Positions 8,519 to 16,757 of a stretch of 39,807 nt of DNA are shown here, one piece after another. How positions within the stretch are numbered: the stretch's first letter is position 1; each line of letters starts with the position of its first letter. The notes beneath the pieces were generated by a model that had not been told where the DNA came from, did no database searches, and worked only from the letters and a program-made list of their open reading frames with translations. The DNA is from an uncultured SAR86 cluster bacterium (GTDB lineage Bacteria; Pseudomonadota; Gammaproteobacteria; Magnimaribacterales; D2472): the NCBI GenBank assembly GCA_902610905.1, contig CACLXS010000002.1:1-39807 (forward strand). Reading direction: 5' to 3'. A program made the position numbers and the translations under genes.

Positions 8519-9616
8519 ATGAGAAAAAAAAGATTCTTTGATGACAGGCTGAAATACTTGTCATTTATTCAAAATACTAGCGAAAAAAGAGCTATATCAA
8601 TGCAGCTGGCACCTCATATAGCATCCATGCCAAAAAATAGAACTTTTTTAAGGATTCTGGATGCTGGCACTGGAGATGGAACTGTTAAATCCAATGTTAT
8701 TAAGACATTTCATAAATATCATCCATACACTTCACTATTAATTACAGGAAAAGAAATAAGTTACGAGGATTTAAAAAATACTCTTGAAAAAATGCCTGAT
8801 AGGTTTGTAGAACATCCAAACTTATTAGTAACTATGACTAATGTAAAGTTTGCTGAGCTTGGTCACATTGAGAATAATAATAAAATTAAAAATAAGAAAG
8901 TGAAAACTTATACTCTAATCCTTAAAGAAGATAATTCTTATGATTTTCATCAGCAAATTAATAAATTAAATAACTTTATTAAAAAATACTGGGGAATTGA
9001 AATTGATAATAAATCACGAACTTCATATGCCCATCCTTGCATAATAAGAATTTATAGAGAAGATCATAAAAGGTATCTTGAACCGTTTTTGGATAAAGAT
9101 TATGAAAATAATAATTATGATTTAATTATTGCTTCACAAGCATACAGAGCAGCATCACTAGTAGAGGTCAAAGTAAATAACGTAATTGCTCCGCTAATGA
9201 GATTATTAAACAAATCAGGCCGGCTGCTAGTGACGCACTCATGCGGAGGTGATTCAGTAGAAAAAATTACAAAAATTGCTTGGAAAGACAAAGACCCCTT
9301 CCCTAATAATGCTAAAGATATTATTGATTATCTAAAAAATAATCCAGTAGGTGAAAATAATAAATACTCTTATTCAAAACCAAAATTTTATACCTTTAAC
9401 TTTAAACGCAGCCCTGATCAAACAGTTTCTGAGTTATTCGGTCATGGTGTAGATGCCAAATGGGCAAATATATTGTACATAGGGCAAATTCCTGAAAAAG
9501 AAATTCAAGAAATAGAAAAATCTTCTGCAGCTCAAAAAAAAATTAAGACTGCTATTAACAAAGAAGATAAAATGTTCTTTAGAAACGAAATTTTTAGCAT
9601 AAAAAAAATTAGATAA
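8519..9616 (+). CDS. class I SAM-dependent methyltransferase-like protein of unknown role
   Basis: 365 aa, preceded by AGGGA with 6-nt spacing. The only firm motif is the SAM-binding glycine loop ILDAGTGDGTV at 46-56. A later stretch, YDLIIASQAYRAASLVEV, with a hydrophobic strand then LLNKSGRLLVTHSCGGD, matches motifs IV-V of the Rossmann methyltransferase fold. A Lys/Asn-rich insertion (about 110-190) separates the two halves, which is longer than in small methyltransferases. The C-terminus is highly charged. The substrate is unknown; lipid, glycan and small-molecule roles are all possible. Two nucleotides after its stop lies the stump of a P-loop kinase gene, so this may once have been a methyltransferase-kinase operon. 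Confidence 0.65.
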   Translation: MRKKRFFDDRLKYLSFIQNTSEKRAISMQLAPHIASMPKNRTFLRILDAGTGDGTVKSNVIKTFHKYHPYTSLLITGKEISYEDLKNTLEKMPDRFVEHPNLLVTMTNVKFAELGHIENNNKIKNKKVKTYTLILKEDNSYDFHQQINKLNNFIKKYWGIEIDNKSRTSYAHPCIIRIYREDHKRYLEPFLDKDYENNNYDLIIASQAYRAASLVEVKVNNVIAPLMRLLNKSGRLLVTHSCGGDSVEKITKIAWKDKDPFPNNAKDIIDYLKNNPVGENNKYSYSKPKFYTFNFKRSPDQTVSELFGHGVDAKWANILYIGQIPEKEIQEIEKSSAAQKKIKTAINKEDKMFFRNEIFSIKKIR

Positions 9617-9618
9617 TT

Positions 9619-9720
9619 ATGGGTCTTCCAGGAAGTGGTAGAACCTATTTAGCTAAACGCCTACAACCTCATAAATGCTGCTTGGTATAACGCAGATGTT
9701 GTGAAAAATTTTGTATACGC
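9619..9720 (+). pseudogene. frameshifted, truncated remnant of an adenylylsulfate-kinase-like P-loop kinase
   Basis: From the ATG at 9619 the frame reads MGLPGSGRTYLAKRLQ, a Walker A (GxxGxGK/RT) start typical of small CysC-like/AAA kinases, then goes out of frame and stops at 9688-9690. From 9668 the +1 frame continues with LINAAWYNADVVKNF, the segment that normally follows (compare the NA-W-x-NAD-x-V/I-R pattern of these kinases). One indel near 9667 explains the shift; the Walker A lysine is also Arg. The homologous sequence ends by about 9720, where the convergent SnoaL-like gene begins, so the rest of the kinase is gone. The match is by memory of the family, not by search. Confidence 0.6.
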
Positions 9721-10140
9721 TCATTTATATTGATTGAGCATTTCTTGCATTTTTTCATGAATAATATTTACAGCTTGAAGAGGTCTTATCATGACTTTAA
9801 ATTCACTTATTTTTCCTTGATTGTTAAAAGTAATAACATCAACACCATTCACATATATGCCGTCTATTTGAGTTTCAAATTCTAAAATAGCTTGATTGCC
9901 ATCTAAAACTTCTTTGATATATTTAAAACTGGACTCCTGAAAGCTTCTATTCTTAGAATTATCACCACCAAATGTATTGCCAGCAGCCATAAGATATAGT
10001 GTTGTGAGATCTTTACCTTTTTGAGGAGAAAAAACTATTGGTGAATAAAAAATAACATCATCAGCTAGAAGCTCCTCAAAGCCTCCAGGAAACTCTCCAT
10101 TTATATGGTCATGCCATTTTTTGATATTCTCTTTGATCAT
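9721..10140 (-). CDS. SnoaL/NTF2-like fold protein
   Basis: 139 aa. It has the pattern of small alpha+beta-barrel SnoaL/NTF2 proteins: an N-terminal helix IKKWHDHINGEFPGGFEELLADDVIFYSP split by the typical aspartate-rich turn, then FETQIDGIYVNGVDVITFNNQGKISEFKVMIRP written as successive beta strands. Members include polyketide cyclases, steroid isomerases and many uncharacterised proteins; no catalytic role can be assigned. Its ATG overlaps the stop of the upstream reductase gene by one base (TAATG), so translation is probably coupled and the two may act in one pathway. Confidence 0.75.
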   Translation of the reverse strand: MIKENIKKWHDHINGEFPGGFEELLADDVIFYSPIVFSPQKGKDLTTLYLMAAGNTFGGDNSKNRSFQESSFKYIKEVLDGNQAILEFETQIDGIYVNGVDVITFNNQGKISEFKVMIRPLQAVNIIHEKMQEMLNQYK

Positions 10141-11309
10141 TAGTTTTCAGTTTTAAATGTTAATCCTGCATTATCTTGCAGTCTTTTTATTAATTTAGTT
10201 CCCATAGATGATGCTGGTGTATAAATACCGCCATTAAGATCTTCGCATTCTTTCACCAAACATATCGCACTCTCAGCAATCATTTTTGAAGTTGAGCCGT
10301 AGCCTGGATCCATATCTCCGACCACTGAAACATGAACACTCTCATCATTAATATCTCCGCAAAACAAGATATCATAATTGCCATTCTCTCTTGACTCTCT
10401 TGATGGTCCTTCGCCTGGTTTTGGTGCGTTACTAAGTGGGTTTGAAGAAGAAATAAAATCTGCCGCAGCTTTACCATCATCTCCAGGTCCCATAACCCAC
10501 ATTTCGTTATAACAAAAATCTTTACCATACATATGATTCATTAGCGCATTAGATCTGTGGACATTTTTTGTATTAATTGGTGCCATAAAGAATGGAGCCA
10601 CCCATGTATCTAATTTATCATCAAAAATCGGTTTATTATCCGCCGGTTGATCTGGTCCTGCAAAACCATTTGAAAGTGAAAACGGGTTAGCTAAAACTGT
10701 AAAAAGTTCTGGTTTCTCTTTTAATGCAGCCATGGTAGCGCCAAGAGATGCGGCGGTTCCTCCAGAAAACTCCCCATTCATTTCTTTAACTCTTCCACGA
10801 ACATTTACCGAAGGCTTACCATACCTTCGAGTAACCTCATTTTGTAAAAATAAAACACCTAAGTCAAAAGGAATACTATCAAAACCACATGAAAATACTA
10901 TTCTTGATCCTGTCTCTCTTGCTGTTTCCGTTAGTTCATTAATTTTTTCATGCATCCATCCGGGCTCACCACATAAATCAACATAGTCTATTCCCGATTT
11001 AGCACAAGCACTTACAATATCATTACCGTATAGCTGATAAGGACCAACAGTTGTTAAAACACATTTTGTTTTTGAGATCATCTCTTCGACACTTGCAATA
11101 TTATTACTATCAACTTCTAAAAGCCCTGTACCTTCAGGCACATTTTTAGTGGCAGCAACAGATTCCAGTTTTTCAAGATTTCGTCCAGCCAAAGCCCATT
11201 TAATCTGAGAATTATTAGAATATTTATGCACCAAATACTCTACAACAAGCTTACCAGTAAACCCTGTAGCTCCATAAACAACAAAATCATATTCTTTGAT
11301 GTTATTCAT
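10140..11309 (-). CDS. saccharopine-dehydrogenase-like / trans-acting enoyl reductase family protein
   Basis: 389 aa. An N-terminal Rossmann fold opens with DFVVYGATGFTGKLVVEYL (GxTGxxG at 13-19), followed by GRNLEKLE, consistent with NADP binding. CVLTTVGPYQLYGNDIVSAC and YVDLCGEPGW are characteristic of the saccharopine-dehydrogenase NADP-binding family that includes the mycobacterial trans-acting enoyl reductase Rv2953 and human SCCPDH. The middle (about 160-330) has FDSIPFDLG and a GG(T/S)AASLGA segment, also family features. It likely reduces or oxidises a lipid-type or polyketide-type substrate; this is family-level inference. It is the first gene of a two-gene operon with the SnoaL-like gene. 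Confidence 0.8.
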   Translation of the reverse strand: MNNIKEYDFVVYGATGFTGKLVVEYLVHKYSNNSQIKWALAGRNLEKLESVAATKNVPEGTGLLEVDSNNIASVEEMISKTKCVLTTVGPYQLYGNDIVSACAKSGIDYVDLCGEPGWMHEKINELTETARETGSRIVFSCGFDSIPFDLGVLFLQNEVTRRYGKPSVNVRGRVKEMNGEFSGGTAASLGATMAALKEKPELFTVLANPFSLSNGFAGPDQPADNKPIFDDKLDTWVAPFFMAPINTKNVHRSNALMNHMYGKDFCYNEMWVMGPGDDGKAAADFISSSNPLSNAPKPGEGPSRESRENGNYDILFCGDINDESVHVSVVGDMDPGYGSTSKMIAESAICLVKECEDLNGGIYTPASSMGTKLIKRLQDNAGLTFKTEN

Positions 11310-11353
11310 ATTTATCCCCTTTTATATAGATAGTAAAAATAGATAACTATATT

Positions 11354-11383
11354 AGTTCATTGATGTTTTTTGCACAACGAACT
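11354..11383. promoter_or_regulatory. imperfect inverted repeat in a divergent promoter region (candidate operator)
   Basis: The 138-nt gap between the reductase gene (minus) and the DJ-1-like gene (plus) contains AGTTCATTG (11354-11362) and CAACGAACT (11375-11383). These are inverted copies with one mismatch and 12 nt between them, so half-site centres are 21 bp apart, two helical turns. This fits a dimeric regulator binding between divergent genes. A possible -10 for the plus operon is TAATAT at 11421-11426. No regulator gene is nearby. Confidence 0.35.
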
Positions 11384-11447
11384 CATAGCTAATTAAATAT
11401 ACACAATAAATACTGGGGTGTAATATAGATTAAAAATAGGAAGTTTT

Positions 11448-12287
11448 ATGAATATTGTTCTAAAGATTTTATTAATAATTATTTTTTTTGTAATCGTAAT
11501 TGCATTAGCTTTGCCATCTATTCTTAATTTTGCAGGACTTCATCCAAAATTTGATGGAGAAACTTTTAATCTTCAAGGAAAAAAAGCCTTGATTATTGCT
11601 ACTAATCATGGGGTTTTAAATAAACCGGGTGAGATTGATGGTAAATCAACTGGTCTTTTTCTCTCAGAATTATCAATACCCTACTATGATTTTGAGAAAG
11701 CTAATATCAAAGTAGATATTGCAAGTATAAAAGGTGGAAAAATTCCTTTAGAACCAGTTCCATTTTTTATAGAGACAACAGAGGATAAGAGATTTAAAAA
11801 AGATCAAGAAACAATGAACTTATTGCAAAACTCTATTCCAATAAAAGATATTGATTTTACTGAATACGATATCATTTTTATTTCAGGTGGTTGGGGCGCA
11901 GCTTATGATTTGGGCTTCTCAGAATTGCTAGGTGAAAAAATATCAAATGCATATTATTCATCTCAAGCAATCATAGGTGGAGTTTGTCATGGGGTATTGG
12001 GTTTTATAAAAGCTAAAAATATAGATGGCGATCCGCTTATTGCAGGAAGAAAAATGACTGGAGTTACTGATAAACAACTCAAAGAACTTGGGATTTTTTT
12101 TACACCTCAGCATCCAGAAGAAGAATTAAAAAAAGCTGGAGTAATTTTTCAAAGTGGATCTGCTTTTAGAGATGTTTTTGCTACATTAACAGTAGTAGAT
12201 GATGAGAAAAGATTTGTAACAGGACAAAATCAAAATTCTGGTCATGAGACGGCGTATAGAATAATGGAAATATTAAATTCTCAGTAA
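11448..12287 (+). CDS. membrane-anchored DJ-1/PfpI (class I glutamine amidotransferase-like) protein
   Basis: 279 aa with AGGAAG just before the ATG. Residues 4-28 form one hydrophobic membrane anchor, so the rest should face the periplasm. The DJ-1/PfpI domain follows (about 45-275): KKALIIATNHG, FISGGWGAAYDL (144-155) and the nucleophile elbow GGVCHGVLG with Cys180-His181, which fits the Hsp31-like branch. Hsp31-type proteins act as glyoxalase III or deglycase-like enzymes or chaperones; others are proteases. Having an N-terminal anchor is unusual for this fold. It is the first of three plus-strand genes (13 nt to the metallo-beta-lactamase gene). Confidence 0.8.
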   Translation: MNIVLKILLIIIFFVIVIALALPSILNFAGLHPKFDGETFNLQGKKALIIATNHGVLNKPGEIDGKSTGLFLSELSIPYYDFEKANIKVDIASIKGGKIPLEPVPFFIETTEDKRFKKDQETMNLLQNSIPIKDIDFTEYDIIFISGGWGAAYDLGFSELLGEKISNAYYSSQAIIGGVCHGVLGFIKAKNIDGDPLIAGRKMTGVTDKQLKELGIFFTPQHPEEELKKAGVIFQSGSAFRDVFATLTVVDDEKRFVTGQNQNSGHETAYRIMEILNSQ

Positions 12288-12300
12288 TTAGGTTTAGTTT

Positions 12301-13365
12301 ATGAAAAAGCTTTTAAAGTATTTAGTTATTATTGTAGTTATTTTTATTGTTATAGTATTTATTCTTTTAAGACAGCCAGCATTTCAAGATAGGCTTTTAG
12401 AATCAGCATTAGAAAATATTGCTACTCCCTCTTCATATCTACCAGAAGAAGATGCATTAACTGGAGTCGTTTGTGGTTCAAGAGCGCCTATACCTGATCC
12501 TGCAAGAGCTGAGACATGCATCCTTATACAAGCAGGAAAAGATATCTATATATTTGATACTGGCGGAGGTAGTATTGAAAATCTTAACAATTGGAATACG
12601 CCATGGGAAAGAGTTCAGGCTATATTTTATACCCATCTTCATTCAGATCATATTTTTGATATTGCTGATTTCCATCAAGCAACTTGGATTATTGGGGGTA
12701 GAGAGTCAAAACAAAAAGTTTATGGACCTGTGGGGGTTCAAATGCTAACTGATGGAATAGAGCTTGCTTACACAAAAGACTATTTTTTTAGAAATGAGCA
12801 TCATGGAGATACTATTGCACCATTAGATGCAGCTGGTTTTGATACACAAACTGTTGATTTAAATAGTCCTATTTTAATTGATGACGGCGATCTTAAGATT
12901 ACAGCATATAATGTTTCGCATGATCCAGTCGATCCTGCATTAGGATATAGAATTGATTACAAGGGCAGATCTATCAGCATAAGTGGAGACACGATATATG
13001 ATAAAAATCTTGTAAATAATTCAAAAAATGTTGATGTTCTATTTCATGAAGCTATGTCACTTGATCTTTTAAATATAATCAATAAAAATGCCGAGCGTGT
13101 TGATAATACAATGGCTGCAAAAGTGACTATAGATATTCAAGATTATCATACTCCAATACTTGAAGTTGTTAAGGCTGCAAAAGAGGCTAATGTGGGTCAT
13201 TTAGTTTTTTACCATCATCTTCCTGCTCCTAGGAGCCAATTAATGCAAAATATTATGTACAGAGGCGTTGATAAAATCATGGAAAATTGGACTGCCTCTC
13301 ATGATGGCACTATGGTAATATTACCAACAGACTCGGATGAAATAATAATTACGTCTGTAGATTAA
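12301..13365 (+). CDS. membrane-anchored metallo-beta-lactamase-fold hydrolase (RNase Z-like branch)
   Basis: 354 aa. Residues 4-23 are a strong membrane anchor. The MBL domain then shows GVVCGSRAPIPDPARAETC (an SPxPDPxRA-like segment seen in RNase Z/arylsulfatase-like members), FDTGGG (85-90), the metal motif THLHSDH (111-117: His112, His114, Asp116, His117), His207 in VSHDP, Asp230 in SGDT and a late His pair in FYHHLP. All zinc ligands appear intact. The anchor suggests a periplasmic hydrolase of esters, sulfates or lactones rather than a tRNA-processing enzyme. It sits between a DJ-1-like and an acyl-CoA synthetase gene in one operon. Confidence 0.85.
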   Translation: MKKLLKYLVIIVVIFIVIVFILLRQPAFQDRLLESALENIATPSSYLPEEDALTGVVCGSRAPIPDPARAETCILIQAGKDIYIFDTGGGSIENLNNWNTPWERVQAIFYTHLHSDHIFDIADFHQATWIIGGRESKQKVYGPVGVQMLTDGIELAYTKDYFFRNEHHGDTIAPLDAAGFDTQTVDLNSPILIDDGDLKITAYNVSHDPVDPALGYRIDYKGRSISISGDTIYDKNLVNNSKNVDVLFHEAMSLDLLNIINKNAERVDNTMAAKVTIDIQDYHTPILEVVKAAKEANVGHLVFYHHLPAPRSQLMQNIMYRGVDKIMENWTASHDGTMVILPTDSDEIIITSVD

Positions 13366-13393
13366 TATATATCTATTTCAGGGGGATGTAGAC

Positions 13394-15202
13394 ATGCTTG
13401 CTTCTATTAAAGAATTTTTTAGAGTTATATCTGAACTTAAATATATTGTTCCATTGTTAAGGTATAAATGGCCTGAATTGGATTCTAATGCATCACTTGC
13501 ACATTTTTTTCAAGATACAGTTAAAGAATATAGCGATAAAGATTTTTTATATTTCGAAGATGAAGTATGGACCTACTCTCAAGTAAATGATGCAGCAAAT
13601 ATTCTTGCAAATAAATTAGCAAATGAAGGTGTAGAACATGGAGATAGAGTTGTTCTATTTATGGAAAATAGGCCAAATTTTGTTATTTCACTAATAGCTA
13701 TAAATAAAGTTGGTGGTATAGGTGTTTTAATTAATACGAGTCTTACAGGAAAGCCTCTAGTTCATTGTATTAATACTTCTGATTCTAAAAAATGTATATT
13801 TGGAGATGAATTATCAGGCTCATTAGAAGGTGTGCTATCAGAAATTAATATTACAAAATCATCCGATTTTTTGTGGGTTGAAGACTCTAAGCCTGATAAT
13901 TGTCCAGATTGGGCATCAAATATAAAAAATAACTTAGATCATTCCAAAACTTCAAATCTTAATGAGACAGATCAAGTTATTGCTGGAGATACTGCGTTTT
14001 ATATATTTACTTCAGGCACAACAGGTGTTCCAAAAGCTGCATTATTTACAAACCAAAAGCTGGTTGCTGGATCTAAAAATATAGTTATGGCTGGTTATAG
14101 GCTAACTAACGAAGATTGCATGTATAACTGTTTACCTTTATACCACTCAACTGGCTTAATTTTAGGACTGTCTGCATGTATACAAGTCGGCGCTTCAACA
14201 TTTATTAAACGAAAATTTTCTGCTTCGTCTTTTTGGGTTGAGGTTCAAAAATTTAATACCACTGCATTTGTTTACGTTGGTGAATTGTGCAGATATTTAA
14301 GCTTTCAAGAAGCCTGTCCTGAAGAAGTTAACAACCCAATTACAAAAATGGTTGGCAATGGTTTAAGACCAGATCTATGGGATACTTTTAGAAATAGATT
14401 TAATGTTGAAAGAATTTGTGAGATTTATGGTGCAAGTGAAGCCAACGGTATGTTCATGAATCTTTTAAATAAAGATCAAACAATTGGAATGTCTAACATT
14501 GATATTAGACTATTTGAATATGATGTTGCCGAAGACAAATTAAAAGTTGATGAAAATGGTAAATATATAGAAATAAAAGATCATTCGCCTGGTTTGGCTC
14601 TTATGAAAATTGCTCCAAATGCAGTATATGCTGGCTATACGGATGCTCAAGCAAGTGAAAAAAAGGTCGTTACAGATGTTATTGAAGATGGAGATCGTTG
14701 GTTTAATACAGGAGATCTATTAAAAACGATGGACGTAGGTTTTGCACTTGGAAGAAAGCATTATCAGTTTGTTGACAGAGTTGGAGATACTTTTAGATGG
14801 AAGTCTGAAAATGTTTCTACCAATGAGGTTGCGGAAATTCTTAATGTATTCGAACAAGTCAATATGGCAAATGTATACGGTGTTCAAGTCCCAAATACTG
14901 AGGGAAGAGCTGGAATGGTAGCTTTTAATTGTGACCCTGACACATTTGATTGGGCTACTTTTTCATCTTTTGTTGATGAAAATCTACCATTTTATGCAAG
15001 ACCTGTTTTTGTACGAATTATTGATGAGCTGGAAACTACTGGAACCTTCAAATTAAAGAAAAATGAACTCAGAGATGAGGCGTTTCATTTAGATAAAGTT
15101 AATAATGATTTAGTATTTATAAGAGAGCCAAAAAGTGAATGTTATACCAGGCTTACTAATGATAATTACGAAAAAATTAATAACGGAACTATTAATTTCT
15201 AG
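13394..15202 (+). CDS. FATP/FadD6-type long- or very-long-chain acyl-CoA synthetase
   Basis: 602 aa, preceded by AGGGGG and an 8-nt spacer. ANL-superfamily motifs are in order: the P-loop YIFTSGTTGVPKAA (203-215), YGASEA (345-350), WFNTGDLL (436-443), and DRVGDTFRWKSENVST (461-476), whose FRWKxENVST form is diagnostic of the fatty-acid-transport-protein branch (FATP, FadD6). The catalytic lysine lies in TGTFKLKKNEL near the C-terminus. It activates long-chain carboxylic acids with ATP and CoA at the membrane, possibly coupled to uptake. As the last gene of the plus operon it may act on an acid released by the upstream hydrolase; that is inference. It ends 5 nt from the convergent cupin gene. 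Confidence 0.9.
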   Translation: MLASIKEFFRVISELKYIVPLLRYKWPELDSNASLAHFFQDTVKEYSDKDFLYFEDEVWTYSQVNDAANILANKLANEGVEHGDRVVLFMENRPNFVISLIAINKVGGIGVLINTSLTGKPLVHCINTSDSKKCIFGDELSGSLEGVLSEINITKSSDFLWVEDSKPDNCPDWASNIKNNLDHSKTSNLNETDQVIAGDTAFYIFTSGTTGVPKAALFTNQKLVAGSKNIVMAGYRLTNEDCMYNCLPLYHSTGLILGLSACIQVGASTFIKRKFSASSFWVEVQKFNTTAFVYVGELCRYLSFQEACPEEVNNPITKMVGNGLRPDLWDTFRNRFNVERICEIYGASEANGMFMNLLNKDQTIGMSNIDIRLFEYDVAEDKLKVDENGKYIEIKDHSPGLALMKIAPNAVYAGYTDAQASEKKVVTDVIEDGDRWFNTGDLLKTMDVGFALGRKHYQFVDRVGDTFRWKSENVSTNEVAEILNVFEQVNMANVYGVQVPNTEGRAGMVAFNCDPDTFDWATFSSFVDENLPFYARPVFVRIIDELETTGTFKLKKNELRDEAFHLDKVNNDLVFIREPKSECYTRLTNDNYEKINNGTINF

Positions 15203-15207
15203 TTAAT

Positions 15208-15729
15208 CTATCTTAAATCACTATCTATAAGCACAGCTATCAATAATGCTGGTTCATCCCCATTATTGACCCAAGCATGATTGGTGCCCCTTTGAACCAC
15301 TACATCATGCGGCTTTAGTCTTACCTCCTCTTCATCTAGAATTAGAGTTACATCGCCTTTTAATAAAATAATGTAATCGATAGTGTCCGTTTTGTGCATA
15401 GCTGGATGTTTCGATGTATCAATTCTGTGATGAGCCGCACCTATCTTTTTAAATGCATCAGCTGCGATTTCTTGCATTATCTCTATTGGCACTCCTTCTG
15501 GAGTTGGGTTTATTTGAAAATATCTAAATTTTGAACCGTTTTCAGGTGGAGACAAAACAATATCAGTATCTGCCCTATCAATTGAATCAGTTGTATCAAT
15601 TAAATTTCCATCTGTGTTCCATATCTCAAATAAACCACCAACATCCTCACCAATTGATCGCGCTGGAGGACCGTCTATAGTAATAATTGAATTACCTTCA
15701 CTATTATGGCCTGTAATTATTCTTCTCAT
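15208..15729 (-). CDS. cupin-domain protein
   Basis: 173 aa. The single C-terminal cupin domain has HPAMHKTDTIDYIILLKG with His108 and His112 as motif-1 metal ligands and VVQRGTNHAWVNNG with His151 in motif 2. The N-terminal half (about 1-90) is a beta-rich extension common in this subgroup, in which the FQINP and GxxHHR segments are also seen. Such proteins accompany oxidoreductase and acyl-CoA gene clusters but are not assigned a reaction; a dioxygenase or isomerase role is possible. Its ATG overlaps the nagZ stop codon by one base. Confidence 0.8.
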   Translation of the reverse strand: MRRIITGHNSEGNSIITIDGPPARSIGEDVGGLFEIWNTDGNLIDTTDSIDRADTDIVLSPPENGSKFRYFQINPTPEGVPIEIMQEIAADAFKKIGAAHHRIDTSKHPAMHKTDTIDYIILLKGDVTLILDEEEVRLKPHDVVVQRGTNHAWVNNGDEPALLIAVLIDSDLR

Positions 15730-16757
15730 TAAACTCTCCCCATTTCTTTAATTAGATTTTTAATATCTTTAACTCTATCTTTCTTTACTAGCTCAATCCA
15801 ATCAATATCAGCAGAATTCTGTAAGGCTATGATTTTGCTTGAATTTTGAATATTATTTTTTTCAAATGCATCAACAACGTCCATTGTTCCATCATAATCA
15901 TTACAAACTAAAACCATGTCACAACCAGCTTCAATTGATTTAATTGCCTTTTCACCCATAGAGTAACCACCAGCGCCTTTCATGGATAAGTCATCACTAA
16001 ATACTATGCCTTCAAATGCTAATCTTTCTCTTAATATTTCTTTAATCCATAAGCTTGAGTAACTAACACAAACGCTATCAATATTTGGAAAAGTTATATG
16101 CGCAGTCATCATGGCGCCTAAATTATCTTTTAGTTCTGTAAAAGGTTTTAAATCTAACTCGAATAATTGTTCATAAGATCTTGCATCAAGAGGTTCAGAT
16201 ATATGGCTATCCTCAAATATACCTCCATGCCCAGGAAAATGTTTACCAGTCGCCTGCATACCTGCCTCATTCATTCCATTGATAAAATTTCCTGCTAATT
16301 GAACAAGTAACTTAGGGTCATTTGAAAATGCCCTATTTCCTATAATACTACTAGTTTCTCTATCTACATCTAATACTGGAGCAAAGCTTATATCAATGCC
16401 TGAAGCAGCTAACTCGCTTGCCATAAGCCAGCCTATTTCATGACATATTCTCAAATTATTTTTTTTAATAGCGTAATCACCAAGATCTTGCATTGAAGGT
16501 AATACAGTAAATTCATTTTTAAATCTTTGAACTCTGCCGCCCTCTTGATCAACTGCAATAATAATATTTTGCTTTATAGATTTAACATCTAAACATAATG
16601 ACTGAATTTGTGATTGTGATTCAAAATTTTTAGAAAAAAGAATAATGCCACCAATATGCTTATTTGAAATTAATTCCTTTTCTTTTAATGTTAATGATGT
16701 TCCTTCAAGGCTTGTCATTAACCGACCAAAACTATTCAAAGAATTACTTTCTTGCAT
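15729..16757 (-). CDS. nagZ: beta-N-acetylhexosaminidase NagZ
   Basis: 342 aa (E. coli NagZ is 341). Glycoside hydrolase family 3 motifs: GGIILFSKNF (36-45), IIAVDQEGGRVQRFK (66-80), the catalytic loop GKHFPGHGGIFEDSH (171-185) with His176-type general base dyad, and nucleophile Asp255 in VFSDDLSM. It removes N-acetylglucosamine from muropeptides in the cytoplasm during peptidoglycan recycling. The ATG at 16755-16757 is preceded by GGAAG with 7-nt spacing, so the gene starts 14 nt inside the end of the SDR gene. The placement within an oxidoreductase/acyl-CoA operon is probably just genome compaction. Confidence 0.93.
   Translation of the reverse strand: MQESNSLNSFGRLMTSLEGTSLTLKEKELISNKHIGGIILFSKNFESQSQIQSLCLDVKSIKQNIIIAVDQEGGRVQRFKNEFTVLPSMQDLGDYAIKKNNLRICHEIGWLMASELAASGIDISFAPVLDVDRETSSIIGNRAFSNDPKLLVQLAGNFINGMNEAGMQATGKHFPGHGGIFEDSHISEPLDARSYEQLFELDLKPFTELKDNLGAMMTAHITFPNIDSVCVSYSSLWIKEILRERLAFEGIVFSDDLSMKGAGGYSMGEKAIKSIEAGCDMVLVCNDYDGTMDVVDAFEKNNIQNSSKIIALQNSADIDWIELVKKDRVKDIKNLIKEMGRV

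Noticed and set aside
12473-12748. 91-codon plus-strand frame inside the metallo-beta-lactamase gene
   Set aside because: It overlaps the zinc-motif coding region in another phase and has no ribosome site or recognisable domain.
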